A stretch of 64,000 bases of DNA from JAQGMJ01 sp036498945. Its GTDB lineage: Bacteria; Pseudomonadota; Gammaproteobacteria; Burkholderiales; JAEUOS01. Location of the stretch: positions 1-64,000 of the forward strand of contig DASYEQ010000048.1 of assembly GCA_036498945.1 (NCBI GenBank). The letters are read 5' to 3'. Below the pieces are notes generated by a model that had not been told where the DNA came from, made no database searches, and worked only from the letters and a program-made list of their open reading frames with translations. Position 1 is the stretch's first letter. Each line of letters opens with the position of its first letter. The position numbers and the translations under genes were made by a program. Shown here one piece after another: positions 48,378-56,791 of this stretch.

Positions 48378-49556
48378 ATGTTCGGACGCACTCTTGCTTG
48401 TGGACTTCTTGTCGGTGCTCTCTTCGCCACGCCGGTGCTGGCGGCGGACAAGGTGAAGATCGGCTTTGTCTCCACCCTCTCCGGCCCCGGCGCCGCGCTG
48501 GGGGTGGATATTCGCGACGGCTTCAACCTCGCCGTCAGGCACGCCGGCGGCAAGCTCGGCGGTCTGCCGGTGGAACTGACGGTGCGCGACGACCGCCAGA
48601 GCGCGGACACCGGCAAGCAGGAAGTCGAGCGCCTGCTGCAGCAGAACCATGCGGACATCATCACCGGCATCGTGTTTTCCAACGTGCTGCTGCCGGTGCT
48701 GCCGGCCATCCTCGACAGCAAGACCTTCTACATCAGCCCCAATACCGGGCCGATGGAATACGCCGGCGCGAAATGCAATCCGTACTTTTTCGTCAGCTCC
48801 TGGCAGAACGATGAAATCCCCGGCGCCATGGGCGAGCTGATGAACCAGCGCGGCTACAAGAACGTGTATCTGATCGGCGCCAACTACCCCGGCGGGCGCG
48901 AATCGATCGGCGGCTTCAAGAAATACTACAAGGGAAAAATCGCCAACGAGCAATACACGCCGATGGGCCAGCTCGATTACTCGGCGGAACTGGCGCAGAT
49001 CCGCGCCGCCAGGCCGGACTCGGTGTTCTTCTTTCTCCCCGGCGGCATGGGCATCAACTTCATCAAGCAGTACGTGAACTTCGGTCTGTCGAAAGACGTG
49101 CAACTGTTCACCACCGGCTTCTCGGCGGATGAAGACACTATCAAGCCGGTGGGCGAGGCGCTGCTCGGCGCGATCAATTCCAGCCAGTGGGGCTGGGACC
49201 TGGGCAACCCGGCGAACCAGAAATTCGTCGCCGACTTCCGCAAGGAATACGGCCGCACGCCCACGCTCTACGCCTCGCAGGGCTACGACACTGCCATGCT
49301 GATCGATGGCGCCATCCGCGACGTCAAGGGCAGGATCGAGAACAAGGCGGCACTGCGTAAAGCGCTGGAAGCCGCGCGCTTCAACTCGGTGCGCGGCAGT
49401 TTCAGGTTCGGCGTCAACCACTACCCGGTGCAGGACTACTACCTGCGCGTGGTGCGCAAGGACGAGCAGGGCCACATCACCAACCGCACCATGAACAAGA
49501 TTTTCGAGAACAAGGTCGATCCCTACGCAGGGCAGTGCCGGATGCCGGCAGGCTGA
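48378..49556 (+). CDS. Branched-chain amino-acid-type ABC substrate-binding protein
   Basis: This 392-aa periplasmic receptor of the LivK/Leu-Ile-Val-binding (Peripla_BP_6) family has a signal peptide (MFGRTLACGLLVGALFATPVLAA). It opens DKVKIGFVSTLSGPGAALGVDIRDGFNLAVRHAGGKLGGLPVELTVRDD and has PNTGPMEYAG and FFFLPGGMGINFIKQY. Relatives in aromatic-acid loci often bind aromatic acids rather than branched-chain amino acids. It has no LivHMGF permease genes next to it, so it is orphan. GGGGGA precedes the start. Confidence 0.92.
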   Translation: MFGRTLACGLLVGALFATPVLAADKVKIGFVSTLSGPGAALGVDIRDGFNLAVRHAGGKLGGLPVELTVRDDRQSADTGKQEVERLLQQNHADIITGIVFSNVLLPVLPAILDSKTFYISPNTGPMEYAGAKCNPYFFVSSWQNDEIPGAMGELMNQRGYKNVYLIGANYPGGRESIGGFKKYYKGKIANEQYTPMGQLDYSAELAQIRAARPDSVFFFLPGGMGINFIKQYVNFGLSKDVQLFTTGFSADEDTIKPVGEALLGAINSSQWGWDLGNPANQKFVADFRKEYGRTPTLYASQGYDTAMLIDGAIRDVKGRIENKAALRKALEAARFNSVRGSFRFGVNHYPVQDYYLRVVRKDEQGHITNRTMNKIFENKVDPYAGQCRMPAG

Positions 49557-49771
49557 GCCAAGCCGCTGGCGCGGCGGCGTCGCACGCGAACCATCACCCC
49601 TCGCGCCAGGGCGATGGTTCGGTCAGCGAACCCCTGATGGCGCAACGTAATGGCGCGCCGCGGCGATGCGCCACGGGTGGCCACCTATTTACAAAGCGCG
49701 CGCCGCCCCCTATGCTGCGCGTTTCCTGACGGTCGCGGGCAAGCACACAAAGCGGCCGCATCACCAATATC

Positions 49772-49788
49772 GCGAAATATATTTTCGC
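49772..49788. promoter_or_regulatory. Palindrome upstream of dctP
   Basis: The perfect repeat GCGAAA-TATAT-TTTCGC lies about 45 bases before the dctP start. A related GAAATATGTTTC occurs ahead of iorA locus 1 (54459-54470). It is a candidate operator. Confidence 0.4.
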
Positions 49789-49833
49789 CTTGAGCGCAAT
49801 GTATTTCCCAAAATCGCTCGCGAGGAGACAACG

Positions 49834-50805
49834 ATGACTTTCACTTCACGCTATGCCGCCCTGGCCCTGCTGGCCGCGGCCGCCTGCGTCAGCCTGCCGG
49901 CGCAAGCGCAGGAAAAGACGCTGCGCCTGGTCAGTGCCTTCGCCGAAAACGGCTACTACGTACAGCACCTGCAGAAGTGGATCGCCAGGTTCAACGCCGA
50001 AGGCAAGGGCACGCTGCAGATCAACTTCATCGGCGGCCCGAAGGCGATCCCGACCTTTGAAGTGGGTAACGCGGTGAAGACCGGCGTGGTCGACATCGGC
50101 TTGTCCACCGGCGCCTTCTACACCAACGTGATGCCCGAGGCCGACTTCCTCAAGCTCACGCAGATTCCCGTCGCCGAGCAACGCAAGAACGGCGCCTTCG
50201 CCTACATCAACAAGGTCTGGAACCAGAAGGCCAACATGCAGTACCTCGGCCGCATGGTGGAAAACCAGCCCTTCCACCTTTACCTGAACAAGAAGATCGA
50301 CAAGCCCGATCTCACCGGCCTGAAGATCCGCATCACCCCGGTGTACCGCGAGTTCTTCCAGTCGCTCAACGCCAACGTCATCACCACCCCGCCGGGCGAG
50401 GTGTACACGGCGCTGGAGCGCGGCGTGGTCGATGGCTACGGCTGGCCGATCGGCGGCATCTTCGACCTGAACTGGCAGGAGAAGACCAAGTTCCGCGTCG
50501 ACCCCGGCTTCTACGACGCCGAAGTCTCGCTGGTGATGAACCTCGACGCCTACAAGAAGCTCGATGCGAAGCAGCGCGATTACCTGAACAAGCAGGTGCT
50601 GGCCCTCGAAGCCGAAAACGGCATCTGGGCCACCTACACCAAGGACGAAGTGGCGCGCCAGGCCAAGGCCGGTATCCAGACCATCACCTTCGACGCCGCC
50701 GCCTCCAAGGCCTATCGCGACAAAGCCTACGACGTGGGCTGGGCCAACGCCATCAAGGTGTCGCCGGAACACGGGCCGAAGATGAAGGCGCTGTTCTCGA
50801 AGTAA
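49834..50805 (+). CDS. dctP: TRAP transporter solute-binding protein DctP
   Basis: This 323-aa periplasmic receptor of a TRAP carrier has the signal peptide TFTSRYAALALLAAAACVSLPAQAQ, then EKTLRLVSAFAENGYYVQHLQKWIARFNAEGKGTLQINFIGGPKAIPTFEVGNAVKTGVVDIG. The region TGLKIRITPVYREFFQSLNANVITTPPGEVYTALERGVVDGYGWP is the DctP ligand site with its conserved carboxylate-binding Arg (KIRITP). GAGGAG precedes the ATG. dctQ follows after the two-hairpin element copy 4. Confidence 0.94.
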   Translation: MTFTSRYAALALLAAAACVSLPAQAQEKTLRLVSAFAENGYYVQHLQKWIARFNAEGKGTLQINFIGGPKAIPTFEVGNAVKTGVVDIGLSTGAFYTNVMPEADFLKLTQIPVAEQRKNGAFAYINKVWNQKANMQYLGRMVENQPFHLYLNKKIDKPDLTGLKIRITPVYREFFQSLNANVITTPPGEVYTALERGVVDGYGWPIGGIFDLNWQEKTKFRVDPGFYDAEVSLVMNLDAYKKLDAKQRDYLNKQVLALEAENGIWATYTKDEVARQAKAGIQTITFDAAASKAYRDKAYDVGWANAIKVSPEHGPKMKALFSK

Positions 50806-50807
50806 TT

Positions 50808-50877
50808 CCGACAAAAGCGTACCCCTGCTTGGTCGGGTGACAGCATGAAATCGCCGGCGAAACCGGCCGATTGCATG
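50808..50877 (+). repeat. Two-hairpin 3' element, copy 4 of 5 (partly degraded first hairpin)
   Basis: Hairpin 1 (50808-50836) has CCGAC / GTCGG-type ends with AAGC / GCTT, but mismatches inside. Hairpin 2 (50843-50877) has GCATGAAATCG / CGATTGCATG arms enclosing CCGGC-GAA-ACCGG. It lies 2 bases after the dctP stop and before dctQ, so it is inside a transcription unit rather than at its end. Confidence 0.7.
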
Positions 50878-50927
50878 AACGAAATGCAAGGAAAAAGCAG
50901 CAGCGCCGGCGCGCTGCTTCACGCCAG

Positions 50928-51467
50928 ATGAATCGCCTCTCCGAGCTGTACGGCAAGCTGCTCAACGCTCTCGGGCTGGTCGCTTGCGCCTTGCTGTTCG
51001 TCATGATGCTGATGATCTGCGCCGACGTGTTCCTGCGCAACCTGCCGGGCCTGTGCCGCGCGCTAGGCCTGCCGCTCGGGCTGGCGTGGAGCAACGAGAT
51101 CTCGGAGCTGATGCTCTATTTCATCACGATGCTTTCCGCGCCCTGGCTGTTGCGCCAGGGCCAGCACATCCGCGTCGACATCGTATTGCGCGCCATTCCG
51201 CGCTACCCCGCCTGGCTCTGCGAATGGGTGGCCGACCTGTGTGGCTTCATCTGCTGCCTGTTCATGGTGTGGTACGGCGCGCGCGCCGCGCTCAAGAGCT
51301 ACATGGACGGCGCCATGACCATCAAGACCCTGGTGACGCCCGAGTGGTGGGCGCTGGCGCCGCTGCCGGCCGCCTTCGCGCTCCTGGCCATCGAGATGAT
51401 CTTCCGCATGTATCGCCTGGCCACCGGCCCGCGCGAGCCGCGGCATGACGCGGTGTCGGCATCATGA
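50928..51467 (+). CDS. dctQ: TRAP transporter small membrane subunit DctQ
   Basis: This 179-aa small TRAP membrane protein has four helices: LLNALGLVACALLFVMMLMICADVFLRN, ISELMLYFITMLSAPWLLR, WVADLCGFICCLFMVWYGARAALK and WWALAPLPAAFALLAIEMIFRMYRLA. The motif RNLPG...SNEISELMLYF...RQGQHIRVDI is typical of DctQ. Start ATG 50928 has no strong ribosome site; an upstream in-frame ATG at 50871 would add a basic stretch overlapping the two-hairpin element. It ends 31 bases before dctM. Confidence 0.92.
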   Translation: MNRLSELYGKLLNALGLVACALLFVMMLMICADVFLRNLPGLCRALGLPLGLAWSNEISELMLYFITMLSAPWLLRQGQHIRVDIVLRAIPRYPAWLCEWVADLCGFICCLFMVWYGARAALKSYMDGAMTIKTLVTPEWWALAPLPAAFALLAIEMIFRMYRLATGPREPRHDAVSAS

Positions 51468-51498
51468 TCGGCCTCGACCGGATGAAAGGGCGTCGCGC

Positions 51499-52812
51499 AT
51501 GAGCTGGGAATTCGCCGCCTGGCTGCTGCTCGGCGGGTCCACCGTGTTGCTGTTCCTCGGCCTGCCGGTGGCCTTCTCCTTTCTCGCCATCAACCTGATC
51601 GGCGCGGCGCTGTATCTCGGCGGCGAGCCGGGGCTGATACAACTGGCGCGCAACAGCGTGGACTCGGTGAAGAGCTTCGCGCTGACGCCGATTCCCTTGT
51701 TCGTGCTGATGGGCGAGGTGCTGTTTCACACCGGGCTTGCGGTGAAGGTGATCGACGGCATCGAGCGCCTGATCCGCCAGGTGCCGGGGCGCTTGGCGGT
51801 GGTGGCCGTGGTGGCGGGTACGGTGTTCTCCGCCATCTCCGGCTCGACCATCGCCACTACCGCGATGCTGGGCTCGCTGATGATGCCGGTAATGCTCAAG
51901 CGCGGCTATCACCCGACGATTGCCGCCGGCCCCATCATGGCCATCGGCGCGGTGGACATGCTGATTCCCCCTTCGGCGCTCACCGTGCTGCTGGGCTCGC
52001 TCTCCGGCATCTCGATTTCCAAGCTGTTGATCGGCGGCGTCGTGCCGGGGCTGATCCTCTCGGTGGTGTTCGTCGCCTACATCATCGTGCGGGTGAAAAT
52101 GCGCCCCGAACTGGCGCCGAATACCGATCTGGTCGAATACCACGGCTGGGAAAAGCTCAAGCCCTTCATCAAATACGTGATCCCGCTGGTGTCGATTTTC
52201 GTCATCGTGGTGCAGGCGATGGCGGCCGGCTGGGCCACGCCTACCGAGTCCGCCGCCATCGGCGCGCTGGCCACCGTGGTGCTCGGGCTGGCCTACCGCT
52301 CGCTTGATGTGGGCATCATGGTGAAGGCGCTGCGCGGCTCCATCGGCATCTCCGGCATGATCCTGTTCATCATCGTCGGCGCCACCACTTTCTCGCAGAT
52401 CCTTTCCTTCTCCGGCGCTTCCAACGGCATGGTGCAGGCAATCACCGGCCACGGCCTGCCGCCGTGGGCCGTGACCTGCGCGATGATGGGCATCCTGATC
52501 TTCCTCGGCATTTTCGTCGACCAGGTAAGCATGATGATGATCACCCTGCCGATCTTCATGCCGGTGGTGCAGGCGCTGAACCTGGACCCGATCTGGTTCG
52601 GCGTGATGTTCCTGATCTGCATGCAGTTGGGCCTGCTGCTGCCGCCGCATGGCTTGCTGCTGATGACCATGAAGGGCGTCTCGCCGCCGGAAGTCACCAT
52701 GCTGCACATCTTCAAGGCGGTGGCGCCGTTCGTCGCCATGAGCATCCTGCTGCTGGTCCTGGTGTTCTTCGTGCCGGCGGTGGCGACCTGGCTGCCGGCG
52801 CTGATCGGCTAG
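51499..52812 (+). CDS. dctM: TRAP transporter large membrane subunit DctM
   Basis: This 437-aa membrane protein with about 12 helices forms the sodium-coupled TRAP channel. Family motifs are PIPLFVLMGEVLFHTGLAVKVIDGIERL, VVAGTVFSAISGSTIATTAMLGSLMMPVMLKRGYHPTIAAGPIMAIGAVDMLIPPSALTVLLG and FVDQVSMMMITLPIFMPVVQALNLDPIWFGVMFLICMQLGLLLPPHGLLL. AAGGG precedes the ATG. With DctP and DctQ it should import a carboxylate. The 2-hydroxyacid dehydrogenase encoded next may act on the cargo, which is inference. Confidence 0.96.
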   Translation: MSWEFAAWLLLGGSTVLLFLGLPVAFSFLAINLIGAALYLGGEPGLIQLARNSVDSVKSFALTPIPLFVLMGEVLFHTGLAVKVIDGIERLIRQVPGRLAVVAVVAGTVFSAISGSTIATTAMLGSLMMPVMLKRGYHPTIAAGPIMAIGAVDMLIPPSALTVLLGSLSGISISKLLIGGVVPGLILSVVFVAYIIVRVKMRPELAPNTDLVEYHGWEKLKPFIKYVIPLVSIFVIVVQAMAAGWATPTESAAIGALATVVLGLAYRSLDVGIMVKALRGSIGISGMILFIIVGATTFSQILSFSGASNGMVQAITGHGLPPWAVTCAMMGILIFLGIFVDQVSMMMITLPIFMPVVQALNLDPIWFGVMFLICMQLGLLLPPHGLLLMTMKGVSPPEVTMLHIFKAVAPFVAMSILLLVLVFFVPAVATWLPALIG

Positions 52813-52930
52813 CCCGCGCGATCAACCGCACGCTTATACCGCCGCAGAAGCCCGGAAGCGGGCCATCTGTGCCAAAATTTTCGGTTGCGAGCCGCAAAAA
52901 GCGGCCGTCAACCAAAATACGGATACACGC

Positions 52931-53869
52931 ATGTCCCTTCCCGCCCTCTGGATCACCTTCCCGGTGCCCGCGCCGGCAGTCGCCAAGCTGGCCGAAAAAT
53001 TCGACGTCGTCCACACCAAGGGCCACGGGCCCGAGGCGCTGGCCGAGGCGCAGAAAAAGCCCATCGTCTCGGTGCTGACCAACGGCGCCAACGGCCTGCA
53101 CGCCGCGGCGATCGCCGGCCTGCCCGGTCTCAAGTCGATTTCCACCTTCGGTGCCGGCTATGAAAACGTCGACCTGGCGGCCGCCCGCGAGCATGGCGTG
53201 GTCGTCACCCATGCGCCGGGGGTGAACGACGCCAACGTCGCCGACCATACCGTGGGCCTGATGCTGGGCATCGCGCGCGACTTCGTCGTCGGCGACCGCA
53301 ACGTGCGCGAAGGCAAGTGGGATCAGAGCCGTGCCTACCGGCCCTCGCTCAACGGCAAGAGCGTCGGCATCATTGGCCTGGGCAACATCGGCTTGCGCAT
53401 CGCGAAACGCTGCGAGGCCTTCGACATGACCGTCGCCTACAACACGCGCCGCCCGCGGCCCGAAGCGCCGTGGCAGCACTACGCCGACCTGACGGCGCTG
53501 GCGCGCGATTCCGATTTTCTCGTCGCCGCCTGCCCCGGCGGGCCGGAGACGCGCCACATCGTCAACGCCCAGGTGCTTGAAGCCTTGGGCAAGGATGGCT
53601 TTTTCATCAACATCGCCCGCGGCTCCGTGGTGGATACCAAGGCGCTGATCGCCGCTCTCGATGGTGGCGTGATCGCCGGCGCCGGGCTGGATGTGGTCGA
53701 GGGCGAGCCGGTAGTCCCGGAAGGCCTGCTCAAGAGCAACAAGGTGCTGTTCACCCCGCACATGGCCGGGCGCACGCCGGACGTGGTGTGGAACCAGGTG
53801 AAACTTTTCACCGCCAATGCCGAGGCGGTGCTGGCGGGCAAGACGCCGCCCAACGCGGTGCCGCTCTAA
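52931..53869 (+). CDS. D-2-hydroxyacid dehydrogenase (2-oxoacid reductase)
   Basis: This 312-aa NAD(P)-dependent enzyme interconverts 2-oxoacids and D-2-hydroxyacids, and is of the glyoxylate/hydroxyphenylpyruvate reductase type. The Rossmann motif is SVGIIGLGNIGLRIAKRC. The substrate loop is SISTFGAGYENVDLAAAREHGVVVTHAPGVNDANVADHTVGLMLGIARD. Catalytic residues are Arg in FINIARGSVVDTKALIAAL, Glu in GLDVVEGEP and His in LFTPHMAGRTPDV. NADPH preference is suggested by YNTRRPRPEA (TRR after the second strand). A role in arylpyruvate metabolism would match the later indolepyruvate oxidoreductase loci. Confidence 0.94.
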   Translation: MSLPALWITFPVPAPAVAKLAEKFDVVHTKGHGPEALAEAQKKPIVSVLTNGANGLHAAAIAGLPGLKSISTFGAGYENVDLAAAREHGVVVTHAPGVNDANVADHTVGLMLGIARDFVVGDRNVREGKWDQSRAYRPSLNGKSVGIIGLGNIGLRIAKRCEAFDMTVAYNTRRPRPEAPWQHYADLTALARDSDFLVAACPGGPETRHIVNAQVLEALGKDGFFINIARGSVVDTKALIAALDGGVIAGAGLDVVEGEPVVPEGLLKSNKVLFTPHMAGRTPDVVWNQVKLFTANAEAVLAGKTPPNAVPL

Positions 53870-53932
53870 GGGGCACCCGCTCAATGCTGGCGTAGGGCGC
53901 CGGGTCGGCGCCTCACGCCGGGGGCGTGCCGC

Positions 53933-54388
53933 CTAAGCCGTGGCTTTGGCCGCCGCCGCGCTCTCGGCTTCTTCCTTCGGCACCACTTCCTTGGTCGCCC
54001 CGGCCCAGCCGCTGGTGGAGATGTCGAACACCACGCCGTTGGGGTCGTGGAACTTGACCTCGTAGAAGGCGCCGCCTTCGACCTGTGGCGGTTCGCCCAT
54101 CCACCAGTTGGCGCCGGCCGCCTCCACCTGCTTGCGCGCCTCGTGGGCGTCGTCCACCCAGAAGCCGATGTGATGCAGGCCGGTGAAATCGCGCCCGCGG
54201 CGGCCGGCGGCCTCATCCGTCTTGTAGTGCAGCAGCGCGAGGTTGACGGTGCCGTCGGTGAGATACACGCCGCTGGCAATCGGATGGTCGGTCTGGCCGA
54301 CCTTGGTCATGCCGAAGGCTTCCATGTAGAACTTGGCGGCCTTGTGCGGATCGGGAACGGTGATGGCGATGTGGCGCAGCTTGCCCAT
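53933..54388 (-). CDS. VOC-family (glyoxalase/extradiol-type) protein
   Basis: This 151-aa single-module vicinal-oxygen-chelate protein starts GKLRHIAITVPDPHKAAKFYMEAFGM (metal His). It continues with GRDFTGLHHIGFWVDDAHEARKQVEAAGANWWMGEP (His) and YEVKFHDPNGVVFDISTSGW (Glu/Asp). The short linker and Ala/Lys/Glu-rich tail (KEEAESAAAAKATA) are unremarkable. It could be an isomerase, a dioxygenase-like or a resistance-type protein; the reaction is not evident. It is convergent with the 2-hydroxyacid dehydrogenase gene and divergent from iorA locus 1. Confidence 0.9.
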   Translation of the reverse strand: MGKLRHIAITVPDPHKAAKFYMEAFGMTKVGQTDHPIASGVYLTDGTVNLALLHYKTDEAAGRRGRDFTGLHHIGFWVDDAHEARKQVEAAGANWWMGEPPQVEGGAFYEVKFHDPNGVVFDISTSGWAGATKEVVPKEEAESAAAAKATA

Positions 54389-54458
54389 GGCTTCCTCTGG
54401 CGGTTGGCGTGATCAAAACATTATGCCCCCAAGCCACGCGCGCCGAAGGCGAATTCCC

Positions 54459-54470
54459 GAAATATGTTTC
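54459..54470. promoter_or_regulatory. GAAATATGTTTC palindrome upstream of iorA locus 1
   Basis: A 12-base palindrome (GAAA-TATG-TTTC) lies 83 bases before the iorA start, in the divergent promoter region with the VOC gene. It resembles the palindrome before dctP. Confidence 0.35.
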
Positions 54471-54553
54471 ACGCAACTTTTGCTGCCGCCAAAGTCGTCA
54501 GGCGGTATGATTGATTCCTTATATCGGTTACGTGGCAAGCGCAACGCCAGCCT

Positions 54554-56680
54554 ATGGAACGCTCATTCAAGAAAGAAGTCGAGCTGCTCAACCTCAAGCA
54601 GGGTGAGACCTTTCACGGCGAGGGTATCCTGGCCGTCACCAAGGCCCTGCTGCAGTCCGGCGTTTCCTACGTCGGTGGCTACCAGGGCGCGCCGATCTCG
54701 CACCTGATCGACGTGCTCACCGATGCGCGCGACATCATGGACGAGCTGGGCGTGCACTTCGAGGCTAACGCGTCGGAAGCCGGCGCCGCCGCCATGCTGG
54801 GCGCCTCCATCAATTACCCGATCCGCGGCGCGGTGACGTGGAAATCCACCGTCGGTACCAACGTCGCTTCCGACGCCCTGGCCAACCTCGCCTCTTCGGG
54901 GGTGAAAGGCGGCACCGTCATCATCATCGGCGAGGACTACGGCGAAGGCTCCTCCATCATGCAGGAGCGTAGCCACGCCTTCGCGATGAAGTCGCAGATA
55001 TGGCTGATCGACCCGCGCCCCAATCTGCCGACCATCGTGAACATGGTGGAAAAGGCCTTCGAACTGTCGGAAGCCTCCAGCACGCCGGTGTTCGTCGAGC
55101 TGCGCATTCGCGCCTGCCACGTGCACGGCGCCTTCGAAGCCAAGGATAACGTCGCCGCCAAGGTGTCGCGCAACGCGCCCTTGCAGGAGCCGGTGTTCGA
55201 CTACGGCAAGATCGTGCTGCCGCCTTCTTCCTACATCCAGGAAAAGCAGAAGATCGAGCGGCGCTGGCCGGCGGCGGTGGAATTCGTCAAGCGCGAAAAA
55301 CTCAACGAGGTATTCGAAGGCGATCTCCAAGACATCGGCATCGTCCTGCAAGGCGGCATGTACAACGCGGTGATCCGCGCCCTGCAGCAGATGAATCTCG
55401 CGGATGCCTTTGGCGAATCGCGCGTGCCGCTGTACGTGATGAATGTCACCTATCCGCTGATCCCGGAAGAGCTGACGGCGTTCTGTGCCACGCGCCGCGC
55501 CGTGCTGGTGGTGGAAGAAGGCCAGCCGAATTTCATCGAGGATGCGCTGCACGCCATCCTGCGCCGCGCCGATATCCAAACGAAGTTGTATGGCAAGGAC
55601 ATGCTGCCGATGGCTGGCGAGTACACCGGCGAAGTCATGCTGGGCGGCGTGACGAAGTGGATCGAGGCGGTGGCGCCCAAAGGCATCGACACTACGCAAC
55701 TGCACGCCGGAGTCGAATCCATCGCCAGCGTGAAAAAGCGCGCCGCCGAACTTCTGGGTGCGCCGGTGCCGAACCGGCCGCCGGGCTTTTGCGTCGGCTG
55801 CCCCGAGCGCCCGGTGTTCTCGGCGATGAAGCTGCTGGAACGCGAAGCCGGCGCGTATCACGTCTCCGCCGACATCGGCTGCCACCTGTTCTCCTCGCTG
55901 CCGCCGTTCAACATCGGCAACACCGTGCTGGGCTACGGTCTCGGGCTGGCGAGCAATTCCGCCATCGGCCCGCTGTTCGCCAAGCGTTCCGTCACCGTGA
56001 TGGGTGACGGCGGCTTCTGGCACAACGGCTTGTCCTCGGGGGTGTCCAACGCCGTGTTCAACAACGATGACGGCATTCTCGTCATCATGAAAAACGGCTA
56101 CACCTCCGCTACCGGCACGCAGGAGATTCCCTCCAGCCCGCACCAGAGCCAGGAGCATCGCGTCACCGACATGGGCATCGAGCGCACGCTCAAGGGCATG
56201 GGCGTGAGATGGATGAAGACGGTGAACAACTATCACGTCACCGATACCTTCAAGGTGCTGAAGGAGGCGATGACCTCACCCTACGGCGGCCTGAAGGTGA
56301 TCATCGCAGAAGGCGAATGCCAGCTCGAGCGCCAGCGCCGCATCCGCCCGCTCAACGCCGAAAAACTCAAGCGCGGCGAGCGCGTGGTGCGCACGCGCTA
56401 TGGCGTCGACGAAGACACCTGCACCGGCGACCATTCCTGCATCCGCCTTTCCGGCTGCCCCTCGCTCACCATCAAGGACTCCAGCGATCCGCTGCGCGTC
56501 GATCCAGTGGCGCATGTGAACAATGGCTGTGTCGGCTGCGGCCTGTGCGGCGAAGTGGCGCATGCGGCGGTGTTGTGTCCCTCCTTCTTCCGCGCCGAGA
56601 TCATCCAGAACGCGAGCTGGTGGGACAGGCTTGTCGCGAAATTCCGCGGCGCCGTCATCGGCTGGATGCAGCCCGCATGA
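54554..56680 (+). CDS. iorA: Indolepyruvate ferredoxin oxidoreductase alpha subunit (locus 1)
   Basis: This 708-aa thiamine-pyrophosphate enzyme subunit oxidatively decarboxylates aryl pyruvates to aryl-acetyl-CoA with ferredoxin. The N-terminal pyrimidine-binding domain begins SYVGGYQGAPISHLIDVLTDARDIMDELGVHFEANASEAGAAAMLGASINYP. The TPP-binding motif is MGDGGFWHNGLSSGVSNAVFNNDDGILVIMKNGY (GDG...N). The C-terminus carries ferredoxin-type Cys motifs CTGDHSCIRLSGCPS and CVGCGLCGEVAHAAVLCPSF for 4Fe-4S clusters. The start is MERSFKKEVELLNLKQ. Copy 5 of the two-hairpin element follows the stop, then the beta-subunit gene. Confidence 0.94.
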   Translation: MERSFKKEVELLNLKQGETFHGEGILAVTKALLQSGVSYVGGYQGAPISHLIDVLTDARDIMDELGVHFEANASEAGAAAMLGASINYPIRGAVTWKSTVGTNVASDALANLASSGVKGGTVIIIGEDYGEGSSIMQERSHAFAMKSQIWLIDPRPNLPTIVNMVEKAFELSEASSTPVFVELRIRACHVHGAFEAKDNVAAKVSRNAPLQEPVFDYGKIVLPPSSYIQEKQKIERRWPAAVEFVKREKLNEVFEGDLQDIGIVLQGGMYNAVIRALQQMNLADAFGESRVPLYVMNVTYPLIPEELTAFCATRRAVLVVEEGQPNFIEDALHAILRRADIQTKLYGKDMLPMAGEYTGEVMLGGVTKWIEAVAPKGIDTTQLHAGVESIASVKKRAAELLGAPVPNRPPGFCVGCPERPVFSAMKLLEREAGAYHVSADIGCHLFSSLPPFNIGNTVLGYGLGLASNSAIGPLFAKRSVTVMGDGGFWHNGLSSGVSNAVFNNDDGILVIMKNGYTSATGTQEIPSSPHQSQEHRVTDMGIERTLKGMGVRWMKTVNNYHVTDTFKVLKEAMTSPYGGLKVIIAEGECQLERQRRIRPLNAEKLKRGERVVRTRYGVDEDTCTGDHSCIRLSGCPSLTIKDSSDPLRVDPVAHVNNGCVGCGLCGEVAHAAVLCPSFFRAEIIQNASWWDRLVAKFRGAVIGWMQPA

Positions 56681-56688
56681 AAGTTATT

Positions 56689-56762
56689 CCGACAAAAGAA
56701 CAAACCTGCTTTTGTCGGGCTTGATATGAATTCGATCGCCGGCAGAGCCGGTCGGTTGAATT
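56689..56762 (+). repeat. Two-hairpin 3' element, copy 5 of 5
   Basis: Hairpin 1 (56689-56718) has the perfect stem CCGACAAAAG / CTTTTGTCGG. Hairpin 2 (56728-56762) has AATTCGATCG / CGGTTGAATT arms (with G-T pairs) enclosing CCGGC-AGA-GCCGG. It lies 8 bases after the iorA stop and ends 29 bases before iorB, again inside an operon. Confidence 0.8.
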
Positions 56763-56791
56763 GGTGAACCCGAGGATAGAGTCAAAAGCAC

